Assembly: GCA_963758505.1 (NCBI GenBank)
Contig: CAVWVJ010000001.1
Location: 434,001-498,000, forward strand
From: Korobacter sp963758505
GTDB lineage: Bacteria > Acidobacteriota > Terriglobia > Terriglobales > Acidobacteriaceae
Reading direction: 5' to 3'
DNA: 64,000 nucleotides
Below are positions 49,791 to 58,116 of this stretch, in pieces. Both the position numbers and the translations under genes were made by a program. The first letter of the stretch is position 1. Every line of letters begins with the position of its first letter. A model generated the notes under the pieces. That model saw only the letters and a list, made by a program, of their open reading frames with translations, was not told where the DNA came from and did not search any database.

Positions 49791-52034
49791 CTAATCCCGG
49801 CCGGCAGACGCCGCGTTCTCCGGGTACAGGCGTTCGAACTCCGGATCGCCATGCAGGATTTCGAGGTCCGTGTCCCGCCGTGCCCAGGCCGGATCGCGAA
49901 ACCCCGCTTCCCAGGCTTTGTGAAGCGCGGCGAGAGCCTCCGCCTTCTTGTTCATCGAACAGAAGGCGCACGCGGCGTTGTACAACACCGTCGCCTCACC
50001 CGGCCGCAGCGTCATCGCCAGGCTCGTCTCCCGGACCGCCTCATCCAGTCGGCCCATCGAGGCATAATCGTTTGCCAGGATAATCCGCGCCCGCGCATCT
50101 TCCGGTACCTGCTTCACGTGCCGCTCCAGCGCGGAGATGCGGCGCAGCCGGAAGTTGCGCAGTGCCTCCTCTTTACCCAAGGCAGCCAGCGAATTCATGA
50201 TCGGCACGTAGATGTTGTAGTCATCGCCACTGGCTTCCACCGCTGCCTCGGCCAGGTTGGCCACTTCCTGGTAACGCCCGGCGGAAAACAGGGTACGCCC
50301 CAGGATGTAGTAGCCGCCCTCGCAATCGCGCTTGCGGTCGATCGCTTTCTGCGCCACCGCGACCGCCTCATCGTATTTATTGTTCGCGTAGAGAATCCAC
50401 GCCTGCCCCACCTGCACCTCGGGCAAGTCCGGACGCAGCACCACCGCCGTCTCCGAAGCCTTCAGCGCTCGCTCCATCCACACCGGATCGCGTCCGTAGT
50501 TGTAATGGTTCTGCGCGCACACGTTGGCGATCGCGGCAAACGCCAGCGCGAAATTCGGATCCAGGATGACCGCGTTCTCGAACATCTGCAGCGCGAACTC
50601 CAAATCCTGCCGCTGCAGCCGCCGCGCATAACTCTTGCCGCGCAGGTAAAGATCGTAAGCCTGCAGATTATCCGTGGGCTTCGCCGCGATCTCCTCCTGT
50701 TCCTGCGGCGACAGCGTAACCCGCAACGCCTGTGCAATCTTGCTGGCGATTTCGTCCTGTACCTCGAAGATGTCTTTCATCTCCCGGTCGTAACGTTCCG
50801 ACCACAACGGAAAGTCTGTCCCGGTATCCACCAACTGCGTTGTAATGCGCAGCCGGTTGCCCGAGCGCCGCAAACTCCCCGCCAGCACATATGCCGCGCG
50901 CAACTGCTGCCCAATGTGCGCCGGGGTAACCTGCTTATCGCGGTACGCCAGTACCGTGGGACGCGAAAAGATATTCAGTCCCTTGATTTTCGAAAGCTCG
51001 GTGATGATGTCTTCTGTAATGCCATCGCGGAAGTATTCATCTTCCTTGGCCCCGCTCAGGTTTTCGAAATAAAGCACGGCAACCGATTTCGCGCTTTGCT
51101 TCGCCGGTCCCGTCCGCGAGTCTCCCTGGTTGGCAGCGCGCCGCTGGCCGGACTCCAGGTCGCGCTTCAGGCGCACCAGGTCCGTCTTCAAGTCGTTGGC
51201 GGTCTGATAGCGGAGGCTTCTGTCCTTCTCCAGCGCCTTTTCGACAATCCGCCCAAATCCCGGCGGCAACGCCGAGTTCACCTCGATGACCGGCGCAGGA
51301 TCGCGGTTGAGAATCGCCTCGTACACCACCGCCGACGTATCGCCCTGGAAGGGAAGTACGCCCGTCGCCATCTGGTACAGAACCGTCCCCAGCGAAAACA
51401 AATCGGTGCGTGCATCGGTGAACTGCCCGCGCGCTTGCTCCGGCGACATATAGGCCACCGTCCCCAGCGCTGTGCCGGGAATCGTCAGGTCCTCCCGCCG
51501 CACCAGGGTTTCCATCTGCGAAGCCGACCCCGTCGTACCCACCGTCGGGCGCAGGATTTCGATCTTTGCCAGCCCGAAATCGAGAATCTTCACCTGCCCT
51601 CGCGGCGTAACGAAGATATTCGCTGGCTTGATATCGCGGTGCACGATCCCCTTGGCATGCGCCGACTCCAGGGCATCCGCGATCTGTATCGCCAGGCCCA
51701 GCAGTTCGTCGATCGAGAACGTGTGCTGGCCGATCATCGTTGCCAGCACCTGGCCTTCCAGCAACTCCATCACGATGAAGTGCTGCCGTTCGTGTTGCTC
51801 GATCGCATACACCGTGCAGATGTTCGGATGATTCAGCGCAGAAGCGGCCCGCGCCTCCCGCTGGAATCGTTCCAGCGAATGCGCATCCTGCGCCAATTCG
51901 TCAGGAAGAAATTTCAGGGCAACCCGCCGGCCGAGATTCGTGTCCTCCGCCTCGTAAACCACGCCCATCCCGCCGCTGCCCAGCTTGCGAGCGACGACAT
52001 AGTGAGAAACGGTCTTTCCAACAATGGTTTCCAT
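49791..52034 (-). CDS. Serine/threonine protein kinase with TolB-like and TPR domains
   Basis: 747 residues. The kinase domain (about 10-270) is complete: glycine loop LGSGGMGVVYEAED, Lys41, catalytic HRDIKPAN with Asp134, and DFG at 152-154. After a basic linker, residues 320-450 form a TolB-N/FlgO-like domain (VAVLYFENLSG, DEYFRDGITEDIITEL), a unit also joined to adenylate cyclases. The last 290 residues are TPR repeats. No membrane helix is seen, so it should be cytosolic, unlike PASTA-type kinases. TPRs may select substrates. It diverges from a secreted protein gene and precedes the 140-residue gene. Confidence 0.92.
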   Translation of the reverse strand: METIVGKTVSHYVVARKLGSGGMGVVYEAEDTNLGRRVALKFLPDELAQDAHSLERFQREARAASALNHPNICTVYAIEQHERQHFIVMELLEGQVLATMIGQHTFSIDELLGLAIQIADALESAHAKGIVHRDIKPANIFVTPRGQVKILDFGLAKIEILRPTVGTTGSASQMETLVRREDLTIPGTALGTVAYMSPEQARGQFTDARTDLFSLGTVLYQMATGVLPFQGDTSAVVYEAILNRDPAPVIEVNSALPPGFGRIVEKALEKDRSLRYQTANDLKTDLVRLKRDLESGQRRAANQGDSRTGPAKQSAKSVAVLYFENLSGAKEDEYFRDGITEDIITELSKIKGLNIFSRPTVLAYRDKQVTPAHIGQQLRAAYVLAGSLRRSGNRLRITTQLVDTGTDFPLWSERYDREMKDIFEVQDEIASKIAQALRVTLSPQEQEEIAAKPTDNLQAYDLYLRGKSYARRLQRQDLEFALQMFENAVILDPNFALAFAAIANVCAQNHYNYGRDPVWMERALKASETAVVLRPDLPEVQVGQAWILYANNKYDEAVAVAQKAIDRKRDCEGGYYILGRTLFSAGRYQEVANLAEAAVEASGDDYNIYVPIMNSLAALGKEEALRNFRLRRISALERHVKQVPEDARARIILANDYASMGRLDEAVRETSLAMTLRPGEATVLYNAACAFCSMNKKAEALAALHKAWEAGFRDPAWARRDTDLEILHGDPEFERLYPENAASAGRD

Positions 52035-52582
52035 GGGGCCTTATAAGAGAGGACGGATGTTAGTAGTAAAGTCGACCGCCGTCAAGGAGCGCCCCACGCC
52101 CTGCACGTGTGGCAGATCCACCTTCGCGCTCAGCAAATGCGAGCGGTTCGATTCCGTCCCACACAACACCACGCCTCGGTGAAATCCGGGCACTCCCGTT
52201 TCGGCACCTTGTGCTTCGTACTAAGATCGCCAGCGACTCTGCTCTTGCAGCACCGGCATTACCCCGATCTAAGGTGAAACCTCGTTACAGCTAAGCCAAC
52301 ACGCTTCTGCTCGAACATCTTTATTCAGAAGGATTTTCCACGCAGCGCATCGCGCCAGCAGAGCTGCTGCCGAATTCGCGCTGCTGCCGGTACTACGGCG
52401 GGCCTTAACGACCGACTAATCCCTCTTATTACAGAAGTTCTATGCACGGCATTTTCGCGTTGAGGCAGAGTAGATGCCTCCGTACATTGCAGTCAGATTA
52501 CAGCCCAACTCGCGAACACGACACCAATGGCTTTGCGAAGGCTGCAATCGGAAATCTATTCTCAGCGGAGTTAACTCAACGA
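52035..52582. other. Long divergent intergenic region, no gene found
   Basis: 548 bases between the kinase start and the secreted protein start. Open frames here are short and show no family likeness. It should hold both promoters, but no convincing boxes or hairpins were found. Confidence 0.5.
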
Positions 52583-53395
52583 ATGTTGAAATCGATTGTG
52601 ATTCGGGCCGCGAGCCTGATGAATCTGCTCTTTTTATTGGCAACCGTCAGCCCCTCCCCAGCAGCCGAACCCTTTTCTCCGGCTATCCCTAACGGTATCG
52701 TGCGCCAGGCCGCAACCAGCCGCACCATCGTTCCGGGAATTACCGTTCCCAGTAACGCCGTTGCCACGCAAAATGTGCAAGGCATCTCCGGTTGGAAGAT
52801 CTGTATCGGAAGCTGCGCCAGCGGCAAAGTGCCCACTAGCTACAAAATGACCCAGCACGTCGCCTCCGCCAGCATTAATGGCGGCAGTACCGGCGCCACC
52901 TTCCATGAGAGCGGTACGCCCTTTGGCGATGTCATGTGGAACCTCACCCTGAACCATGCCGTCGCTACCCACTTCGTCATGGATATGTACATCAAGATCG
53001 ACCATCCGGAAAACGTCCAGGCTCTCGAGTTAGCTTTGCTCAAGCGCGACGGCACCAACTGGTACAAGGGCTCGACCCAGTGCAATTACAAATCTGGCTT
53101 GATGCGTGGTTACAACGTGCAGAAACATGCCTGGGAAAACCTGGGCGCCACCTGCGTCCTGGCCAAGGCCAATACCTGGCAGCGTGTCACCGTGCAGTAC
53201 TCCATCGTCGGAGGCCAGACGAATTTCGAGGCGGCGAGTTTCGATAACGTTTCGCAGGCGATGTCTGCCTCCCTCCCGCCCCAGCCTGAATCTTCTACCT
53301 CGGAAACCATGGGGGTTCACTTCCAGCTCGACAACGCCAACACCACCTCCGGTTACACCGTGTCGATCGATAACTGGACCGTCTATTCCTGGTAG
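52583..53395 (+). CDS. Secreted beta-rich protein of unknown function
   Basis: 270 residues from the ATG at 52583; the frame from 52442 has no signal-like start. A signal peptide ends near PAAEP. The mature part contains two cysteine pairs (KICIGSCASG; TQCNYKSG and GATCVLA) and alternating strands: VMWNLTLNHAVATHFVMDMY, VTVQYSIVGGQTNF and MGVHFQLDNANTTSGYTVSI. It ends WTVYSW. This resembles a concanavalin-type beta-sandwich such as those that bind or cleave polysaccharides, but no catalytic motif is recognisable. A hairpin follows. Confidence 0.65.
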   Translation: MLKSIVIRAASLMNLLFLLATVSPSPAAEPFSPAIPNGIVRQAATSRTIVPGITVPSNAVATQNVQGISGWKICIGSCASGKVPTSYKMTQHVASASINGGSTGATFHESGTPFGDVMWNLTLNHAVATHFVMDMYIKIDHPENVQALELALLKRDGTNWYKGSTQCNYKSGLMRGYNVQKHAWENLGATCVLAKANTWQRVTVQYSIVGGQTNFEAASFDNVSQAMSASLPPQPESSTSETMGVHFQLDNANTTSGYTVSIDNWTVYSW

Positions 53396-53429
53396 AACTC
53401 CGGCATCCCGGTTTTAAACGTCGCGGCAC

Positions 53430-53459
53430 GACGGTTTCGGCCTGCAAGCCGGAACCGTC
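53430..53459. terminator. Hairpin downstream of the secreted protein gene
   Basis: A 12-base-pair stem with one T-G wobble and a 6-base loop, 35 bases after the stop. No T run follows, so termination is possible but not certain. Confidence 0.4.
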
Positions 53460-53509
53460 TGCGCCGTGAACCGATCATGGCGCGTCGGTTGTCTTGGCGC
53501 CCCCGCTCT

Positions 53510-53532
53510 TGTCATCCTGAGCGAAGCGAAGA
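53510..53532. repeat. Second copy of the TCATCCTGA(A/G)CGAAG intergenic element
   Basis: TGTCATCCTGAGCGAAGCG matches the start of the element at 28774, with one base difference in the shared core. The rest of the element is not conserved here. Confidence 0.45.
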
Positions 53533-53833
53533 AGCTTGCGTTTCCTTCGAGGCCACCAAGACTTCCGCAGGCCCCAATCGCTTCACCGCCGACCGGCGAA
53601 CCCAGGCTGTTCCCGCCAGGCCCATTCTTCACGTTGAATCGCTTCCTCCATCCGGAATAACCTATCGCGGACGAACGGAATCTCCTCGGAATGCAAGTCT
53701 TGCGAGCAGGATTGTAGGGTTATATCGGAGCGGGTTCTTGGCCGAAGAATATCTATCGCGCGGCGACAGTGGTAGCAAGGGGAACCAGATATTTTCGCGC
53801 GACGTTCGTTTGCGCGGGCGACTCTGCGGATTT

Positions 53834-54115
53834 TTACAAAGACTTTCGGTTCTCATCGACGCTGCGCTTTTCGTCTTCGCTCTCGACTGAATCGAGCTTG
53901 GTGACCATGTCGTTCTTGCGAAGCCACGCCTCCAGCTCCGTGGGGTGTGCCATGATCACGAATTGCTTGGGCCGGTGAATCGGCAAGCCAGCTATCCGTT
54001 CCCATCGTTGGACGGTGCGGACGCCCTTTCCGAAATACGTCGCGATTTCTTTCCAGGAACTCAGAATTTCCGCCACTTCGGTCCCTCGATGTTGTTCTCC
54101 TGCTAGCGGCTGCAT
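53834..54115 (-). CDS. Small helix-turn-helix DNA-binding protein
   Basis: About 93 residues from the ATG at 54115; a GTG at 54202 in the same frame is an alternative that adds 29 residues. The core ILSSWKEIATYFGKG followed by VRTVQRWERIAGLPIHRP is a MerR/excisionase-like helix-turn-helix often seen at the start of acidobacterial regulators, here without a fused output domain. The C-terminal 30 residues are charged. It diverges from the Crp/Fnr gene, and a 16-base palindrome lies between them. Confidence 0.65.
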   Translation of the reverse strand: MQPLAGEQHRGTEVAEILSSWKEIATYFGKGVRTVQRWERIAGLPIHRPKQFVIMAHPTELEAWLRKNDMVTKLDSVESEDEKRSVDENRKSL

Positions 54116-54268
54116 CGCGGCCCGGAACAGCGCCCTCACCGCCCACTTGCGCAGGCTCGGTGTCTTGTTCGTTCTCGTTCCTATCCGGAAATCGGTTCGC
54201 ACGCCCTTGGGCGCCGCAAGCAGGTTACAGCATTTGGATCGATATTAGATCGCAGGGCCGATTAAAAC

Positions 54269-54284
54269 TGTCTGGTACCAGACA
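54269..54284. promoter_or_regulatory. Perfect 16-base palindrome, possible operator
   Basis: TGTCTGGTACCAGACA lies between the divergent HTH and Crp/Fnr genes, about 105 bases before the Crp/Fnr start. The TGT...ACA ends resemble Crp/Fnr sites, but the centre and spacing do not fit the standard TGTGA-N6-TCACA. Confidence 0.45.
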
Positions 54285-54389
54285 CAGGCTTCGCGGGGGC
54301 GTACCATGGAATTACATCTCCCATACGCACCTCGTCCCATCGAGGGTTCTTCTGCGCATCCAGGTGCGGCCCAGGCCGAGGAGCGCAAT

Positions 54390-55091
54390 ATGAACCCCAC
54401 AGGTGTCAAATTTCAAAATCGGATTCTTGCCTCCCTCTCACGCGAGCAGCTTTCCCGCCTCGCCCCCCACTTTACCGCCATGGATTTGGTCCAGGGACAC
54501 ACCTTATTGCAGGGCAATGCTACCCATGGTTATTTTCTCGAAGCCGGCATCGCATCGGTCGTTATCGTCCTGGCTTCGGGCGAAACCGTGGAGGTCGGAG
54601 TTGTGGGTCTGGAAGGCGTTGTCGGTCTTCCTATCCTCTATGGAAGTGATAGCACTCCGGGCCGAGTTTTCATGCAGATTGGGGGTTCCGGATACAGAAT
54701 CCCGGCCACACAACTTAAACAGGAATTTGATAAGGCCGGAGAGCTGCGCGTGATTCTGCAGAAATATATGCAGGCCTTCCTCGTCCAGAGTTCGCAGACC
54801 GCGGCTTGCAACCGCCTCCACAACATCGAAGAGCGGCTCTCGCGGTGGTTGCTGACCTGCCGCGATCGCATGGCAATCGATGAACTTCGATTGACCCAGG
54901 AGTTCCTCGGTCAAATGTTGGGCGCCCCTCGCACCACCGTGACCCTTGCCGCCGGACTGCTGCAACGTGCGGGCCTGATTCATCACGGGCGCGGCGTCGT
55001 CACCATCCAGAACCGCAGCGGACTTGAGAAAAAGGCCTGCGAGTGTTACCGCGTCGTCCGCAATGAATACCAGCGCCTCGGTCTCCTGTGA
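54390..55091 (+). CDS. Crp/Fnr-family transcription regulator
   Basis: 233 residues from the ATG at 54390, with GAGGAG ahead of it; the frame from 54306 is longer. The N-terminal cyclic-nucleotide-type beta-roll runs to about residue 120 (GHTLLQGNATHGYFLEAG, VEVGVVGLEGVVGLPIL) but lacks the RE/R pair that binds cAMP in Crp. A dimer helix follows, then a C-terminal winged helix with LTQEFLGQMLGAPRTTVTLAAG as recognition region. No Fnr-type N-terminal cysteine cluster is visible. The effector is unknown. Confidence 0.88.
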   Translation: MNPTGVKFQNRILASLSREQLSRLAPHFTAMDLVQGHTLLQGNATHGYFLEAGIASVVIVLASGETVEVGVVGLEGVVGLPILYGSDSTPGRVFMQIGGSGYRIPATQLKQEFDKAGELRVILQKYMQAFLVQSSQTAACNRLHNIEERLSRWLLTCRDRMAIDELRLTQEFLGQMLGAPRTTVTLAAGLLQRAGLIHHGRGVVTIQNRSGLEKKACECYRVVRNEYQRLGLL

Positions 55092-55668
55092 TTTCTCACC
55101 AAAACTGTGGGTGCCCCACCCTTCCCGAAGGGAGGGTGGGTCGTGACAAACGGAGCGCACCCGCGTTCCCGCATCACCGAAACTTGTTGGGTCGCAACGA
55201 ACGGAGCGCATTTGAAAACGCGGCTCAAGCATTCGACGATTTTCCCTCGTGCCGGTCCCTGTCGTGTGGCACAAATCGAGGCCGAAGGCCGTCTGGTCGT
55301 TGAAGCCCGACGCGACCAGCGTCGGGTAAGGCGGAGAAGAAAATCCAAGCCCCTTCAGGGACGGCAGGCCTCGCGCGTCTGCTGTCACCGCTTGGTGTGC
55401 ATTCCATCACAGACCTCGTGACACAATCTCTTTATTCTGCTTACGTGGGGTACTCTCACATACCGCCATCGGCTCTTTAACAATTGGTTATCGCTCCCGC
55501 TGTGGCGAAAGCGCGGACCTTTGCGAAAATTAGCCCCTAACCCCTATCTTTTGGATATTTTGCCTCTAACTTCCCTGGATGGAATATTTTGCGAACTTTC
55601 CACAGGGTAAGCTGCTGAAAATACAAGAGGGTGGGGGAGGGGGGTACCCGATATCAGAGAGTAAACAC
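55092..55668. repeat. Repeat-rich intergenic region
   Basis: 577 bases without a supported gene. It holds an 11-base-pair hairpin at 55115-55140 just after the regulator gene and a 22-base imperfect direct repeat at 55138-55159 and 55189-55210 (GGGTCG..AC.AACGGAGCGCA). Also present are a perfect 8-base-pair hairpin at 55306-55326, a tandem pair of about 29-base units at 55534-55592 ending GGA(A)TATTTTGC, and a G-rich run near 55630-55646. Parts match my general impression of acidobacterial intergenic elements; this was not checked. Confidence 0.55.
55115..55140. terminator. Hairpin after the Crp/Fnr gene
   Basis: An 11-base-pair stem (one T-G wobble) with a 4-base loop, 24 bases after the stop. 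There is no T run. Confidence 0.45.
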
Positions 55669-56718
55669 CTAGGCGTTCGGGTTAATCAGCCGGATGATCC
55701 AGAAGGTCGCCATCGCCACCGCCGCCGAAGCCGGAATCGTCAGAATCCACGCCCACACGATCCGCCCCGCAACCCCCCAGCGCACCGCCGACATCCGCTG
55801 CGCCGTACCTACGCCCACGATAGCGCCTGTAATCGTGTGCGTCGTGCTCACCGGGATGCCGGCATGGGCCGTCACCCATAGCGTGATCGCTCCCGCCGTC
55901 TCGGCGCAGAATCCACCCACCGGCTTCAGTTTGGTGATTTTCGCCCCCATGGTATGCACGATGCGCCATCCGCCAAAGTACGTGCCCATGGCGATCGCGG
56001 CGTTGGCCGCGAGAATGATCGGCCAGTGGTAGGGGCCCCAGTTGTGATGAAACTGGTCGGCATTGATCAACCCGGCGGTGTAGAGCGCGCCCGCCACAAT
56101 GCCCATCGTCTTCTGCGCGTCATTTCCGCCGTGCCCCAGGCTGTAAGCGGCGGCCGAAAAAAGCTGGGCCTTGCGAAAGGTCTGATCCACGCTGGTGGGC
56201 GTGCTGTTCCGGAAGATCCAGGAAACCGCAACCATCATTCCCAGTCCCAGCACCAGTCCCATGATGGGAGCGACCACGATGAAGATGAGAGTCTTCGTCC
56301 AACCGCTTGGAAGAATAACGTCGAACGACGTGCGCCACCCGTGAAGCAGCGCCGCGCGCGCGATCGCCGCCCCCGCCAATCCGCCCATGAGTGCATGCGA
56401 AGAGGAGGTGGGCAATCCCCACCACCAGGTGAGCACGTCCCACACGATCGCCCCCACCAGGGCCGCCATGACCACGTACTGCGTCATGATGTCGAGGCGC
56501 ACCAGCCCCTGGCCGATGGTCTTGGCAACGGCCGTGCCGAAGAGGAACGCCGCGATGAAGTTGAAAAATGCCGCCCAGAGCACCGCCAGCTTCGGGGAAA
56601 GCACGCGCGTGGAAACCACCGTCGCGATACTGTTGGCCGAGTCGTGAAAGCCATTCAGAAAATCGAAGAGCAGCGCAACCAGCACCGTGACGGCGAGCAG
56701 AACCATCCCCGAGCTCAA
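55669..56718 (-). CDS. pit: PiT-family inorganic phosphate transporter
   Basis: 349 residues with about ten membrane helices in two homologous halves. PiT signature motifs are present: LFDFLNGFHDSANSIATVVSTR at the N-terminus, HALMGGLAGAA, YSLGHGGNDAQKTMGIVAG in the middle, and GIPVSTTHTITGAIVGVG near the end. PiT carriers import metal-phosphate complexes with protons or sodium. The DUF47 partner is encoded 26 bases upstream on the same strand, the usual arrangement. The stop lies at the edge of a repeat-rich region. Confidence 0.95.
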   Translation of the reverse strand: MSSGMVLLAVTVLVALLFDFLNGFHDSANSIATVVSTRVLSPKLAVLWAAFFNFIAAFLFGTAVAKTIGQGLVRLDIMTQYVVMAALVGAIVWDVLTWWWGLPTSSSHALMGGLAGAAIARAALLHGWRTSFDVILPSGWTKTLIFIVVAPIMGLVLGLGMMVAVSWIFRNSTPTSVDQTFRKAQLFSAAAYSLGHGGNDAQKTMGIVAGALYTAGLINADQFHHNWGPYHWPIILAANAAIAMGTYFGGWRIVHTMGAKITKLKPVGGFCAETAGAITLWVTAHAGIPVSTTHTITGAIVGVGTAQRMSAVRWGVAGRIVWAWILTIPASAAVAMATFWIIRLINPNA

Positions 56719-56744
56719 GCCAATCTCCCTTTCGTAGACACGGG

Positions 56745-57359
56745 TTAGGCGCTCTTCAGAACGACGGTTTCGAGCACGTTGGCAGCGTCTTCCGCCTTGT
56801 CGGTGGCGGTTTCCAGAACTTCCAGCAGTTCCTTGATCTTGATCAGGGCAATCGGGTCTCGCTCATGCTCGAAGAGCTGCCCGATCGCCTCGCGGCTCAC
56901 CCGGTCGGCTTCATTCTCCAGCCGGTTCACCTCGACGCAGTGCGGCAGCACGTCCTTGAGCTTCTCGAGGTTCCGTACCGCCCGCCCCAGGGCCTCGCTC
57001 TGCTTCACGATGATCTGCGCGATCTCGTAGGCCGCCTGGGGGGCCGCCGTGATCTTGTAAAGGATGATCCGGTCCGCCGCCGCATTGATGAAATCGAGGA
57101 CGTCGTCCAGCGACGAGGCCAGGGTATGGATGTCCTCGCGATCGAACGGCGTGATGAAGGTCGAGTTGAGCTTCACGAACACCGCGTGGGTAATCTCGTC
57201 GCCGCGGTGCTCAATGTCTTTAATCTGCTTTACGTATTGCGCGGTGTCCTCAAAATTGCGTAGCAAATCCGCGATGGCGGTGGCGCCAAGGATGAGATTC
57301 GAGGACATTTCCTCGAACATATCGAAGAATTTTGTTTCTCTCGGGAGGAGCCGAACCAT
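56745..57359 (-). CDS. DUF47 (PhoU-like) partner of PiT transporter
   Basis: 204 residues, all helical, no membrane segments. The DUF47 pattern includes FDMFEEMSSNLILGA, DIEHRGDEITHAVFVKL, FITPFDREDIHTLASSLDDV and EVNRLENEADRVSREAIGQL. DUF47 proteins resemble PhoU and are almost always encoded with pit genes, where they are thought to control the carrier. It is the first gene of the two-gene unit. Confidence 0.93.
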   Translation of the reverse strand: MVRLLPRETKFFDMFEEMSSNLILGATAIADLLRNFEDTAQYVKQIKDIEHRGDEITHAVFVKLNSTFITPFDREDIHTLASSLDDVLDFINAAADRIILYKITAAPQAAYEIAQIIVKQSEALGRAVRNLEKLKDVLPHCVEVNRLENEADRVSREAIGQLFEHERDPIALIKIKELLEVLETATDKAEDAANVLETVVLKSA

Positions 57360-57519
57360 TCCGTCAACTTCCTTAGACCGTGATGAACCTGGAGCGCACG
57401 GAGAACTGTTTCAATTGCGTTAAAACTCAACAATATCTCACGCGTAGGAGGGCGGGTCAATTTGACAAGCCGGCCTTCTCTGGGTATGGCAGGGCTTAAA
57501 GACGGATTTGCCGCAGTTC

Positions 57520-57552
57520 GGGAAAGGAAAAGGCCGCCGATATAGGCGGCCT
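57520..57552 (-). terminator. Terminator after the 75-residue protein gene
   Basis: A perfect 8-base-pair stem (57531-57538 with 57545-57552) with a 6-base loop, followed on the minus strand by TTTTCCTTTCC. It begins about 20 bases after the stop at 57571. Confidence 0.85.
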
Positions 57553-57570
57553 CTCTAGAAAGCGGCTTCC

Positions 57571-57798
57571 TTATAAGGTCGATTCGATTTCAAATCCCCA
57601 CGCTTCCAGGAGGGGCTCGGGAATGTACTTGGAATTCTTGTTGCGGCGTGCCCACTCGCGCAGTCGGGTGGAACGGATGTATTGATCGGGCTGCAACTTG
57701 TATTCACGAACCACCTGTTCAAACTCGGTGATTGTGGGGGTTACGGGCCCAATAGGCTCGGGCTTACCCCAGTTTGGATTTCCGCGTCGCTTGGCCAT
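57571..57798 (-). CDS. Small conserved-looking basic protein of unknown function
   Basis: 75 residues, basic. The N-terminus is disordered (MAKRRGNPNWGKPEPIGP), then two predicted helices: TEFEQVVREYKL and TRLREWARRNKNSKYIPEPLLE, ending WGFEIESTL. The frame has its own strong terminator and no overlap with neighbours, which supports a real gene. No family is recognised; the first part resembles a nucleic-acid-binding tail. Confidence 0.7.
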   Translation of the reverse strand: MAKRRGNPNWGKPEPIGPVTPTITEFEQVVREYKLQPDQYIRSTRLREWARRNKNSKYIPEPLLEAWGFEIESTL

Positions 57799-58116
57799 TG
57801 TGTATGTATTCCTGTTCTTTCAGTTTATTTGGAAACGATATTTTATTTTTTCCAGACGTATGTACCCACACTTCCGTCGCTATGCTTTTGGATTCCCTAA
57901 CTACACAGAAAGATTCACGCTTAGGAGACTGAGAACCTTACGCGCGGGTATGCCAGACGTGGGTGCGATCCAGAATCAAACGGGGCATTCTAACGTAATT
58001 AGACATACTCCGAACGGAAAAGTTACCTAACTTGTGTAAAAACACAACGATCCAAGTGGTTCCATGAGGTTTAAACCGTTTGAAATGAAGGAGCTGGAAT
58101 GTTGTCGGAAGGGATT
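57799..58116. other. Intergenic region, A/T-rich, no gene found
   Basis: 318 bases holding the promoter region of the 75-residue gene. A minus-strand TAGAAT near 57990 is the best -10 and would leave a leader of nearly 200 bases. Nothing else stands out. Confidence 0.45.

Larger units (their letters stand above)
53396..53833. other. Intergenic region with hairpin and dispersed repeat
   Basis: 438 bases with no supported gene. It contains a 12-base-pair hairpin at 53430-53459 and a copy of the TGTCATCCTGAGCGAAG element at 53510. Confidence 0.5.

Noticed and set aside
49851..52046. 731-codon plus-strand frame opposite the Ser/Thr kinase
   Set aside because: The minus strand has complete kinase and TPR motifs. 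The plus-strand product is Arg/His-rich, as expected for an antisense shadow.
55627..55650. G-quadruplex in the G-rich tract before the PiT gene
   Set aside because: Only three separated G runs are present, one short of the usual four-run pattern.
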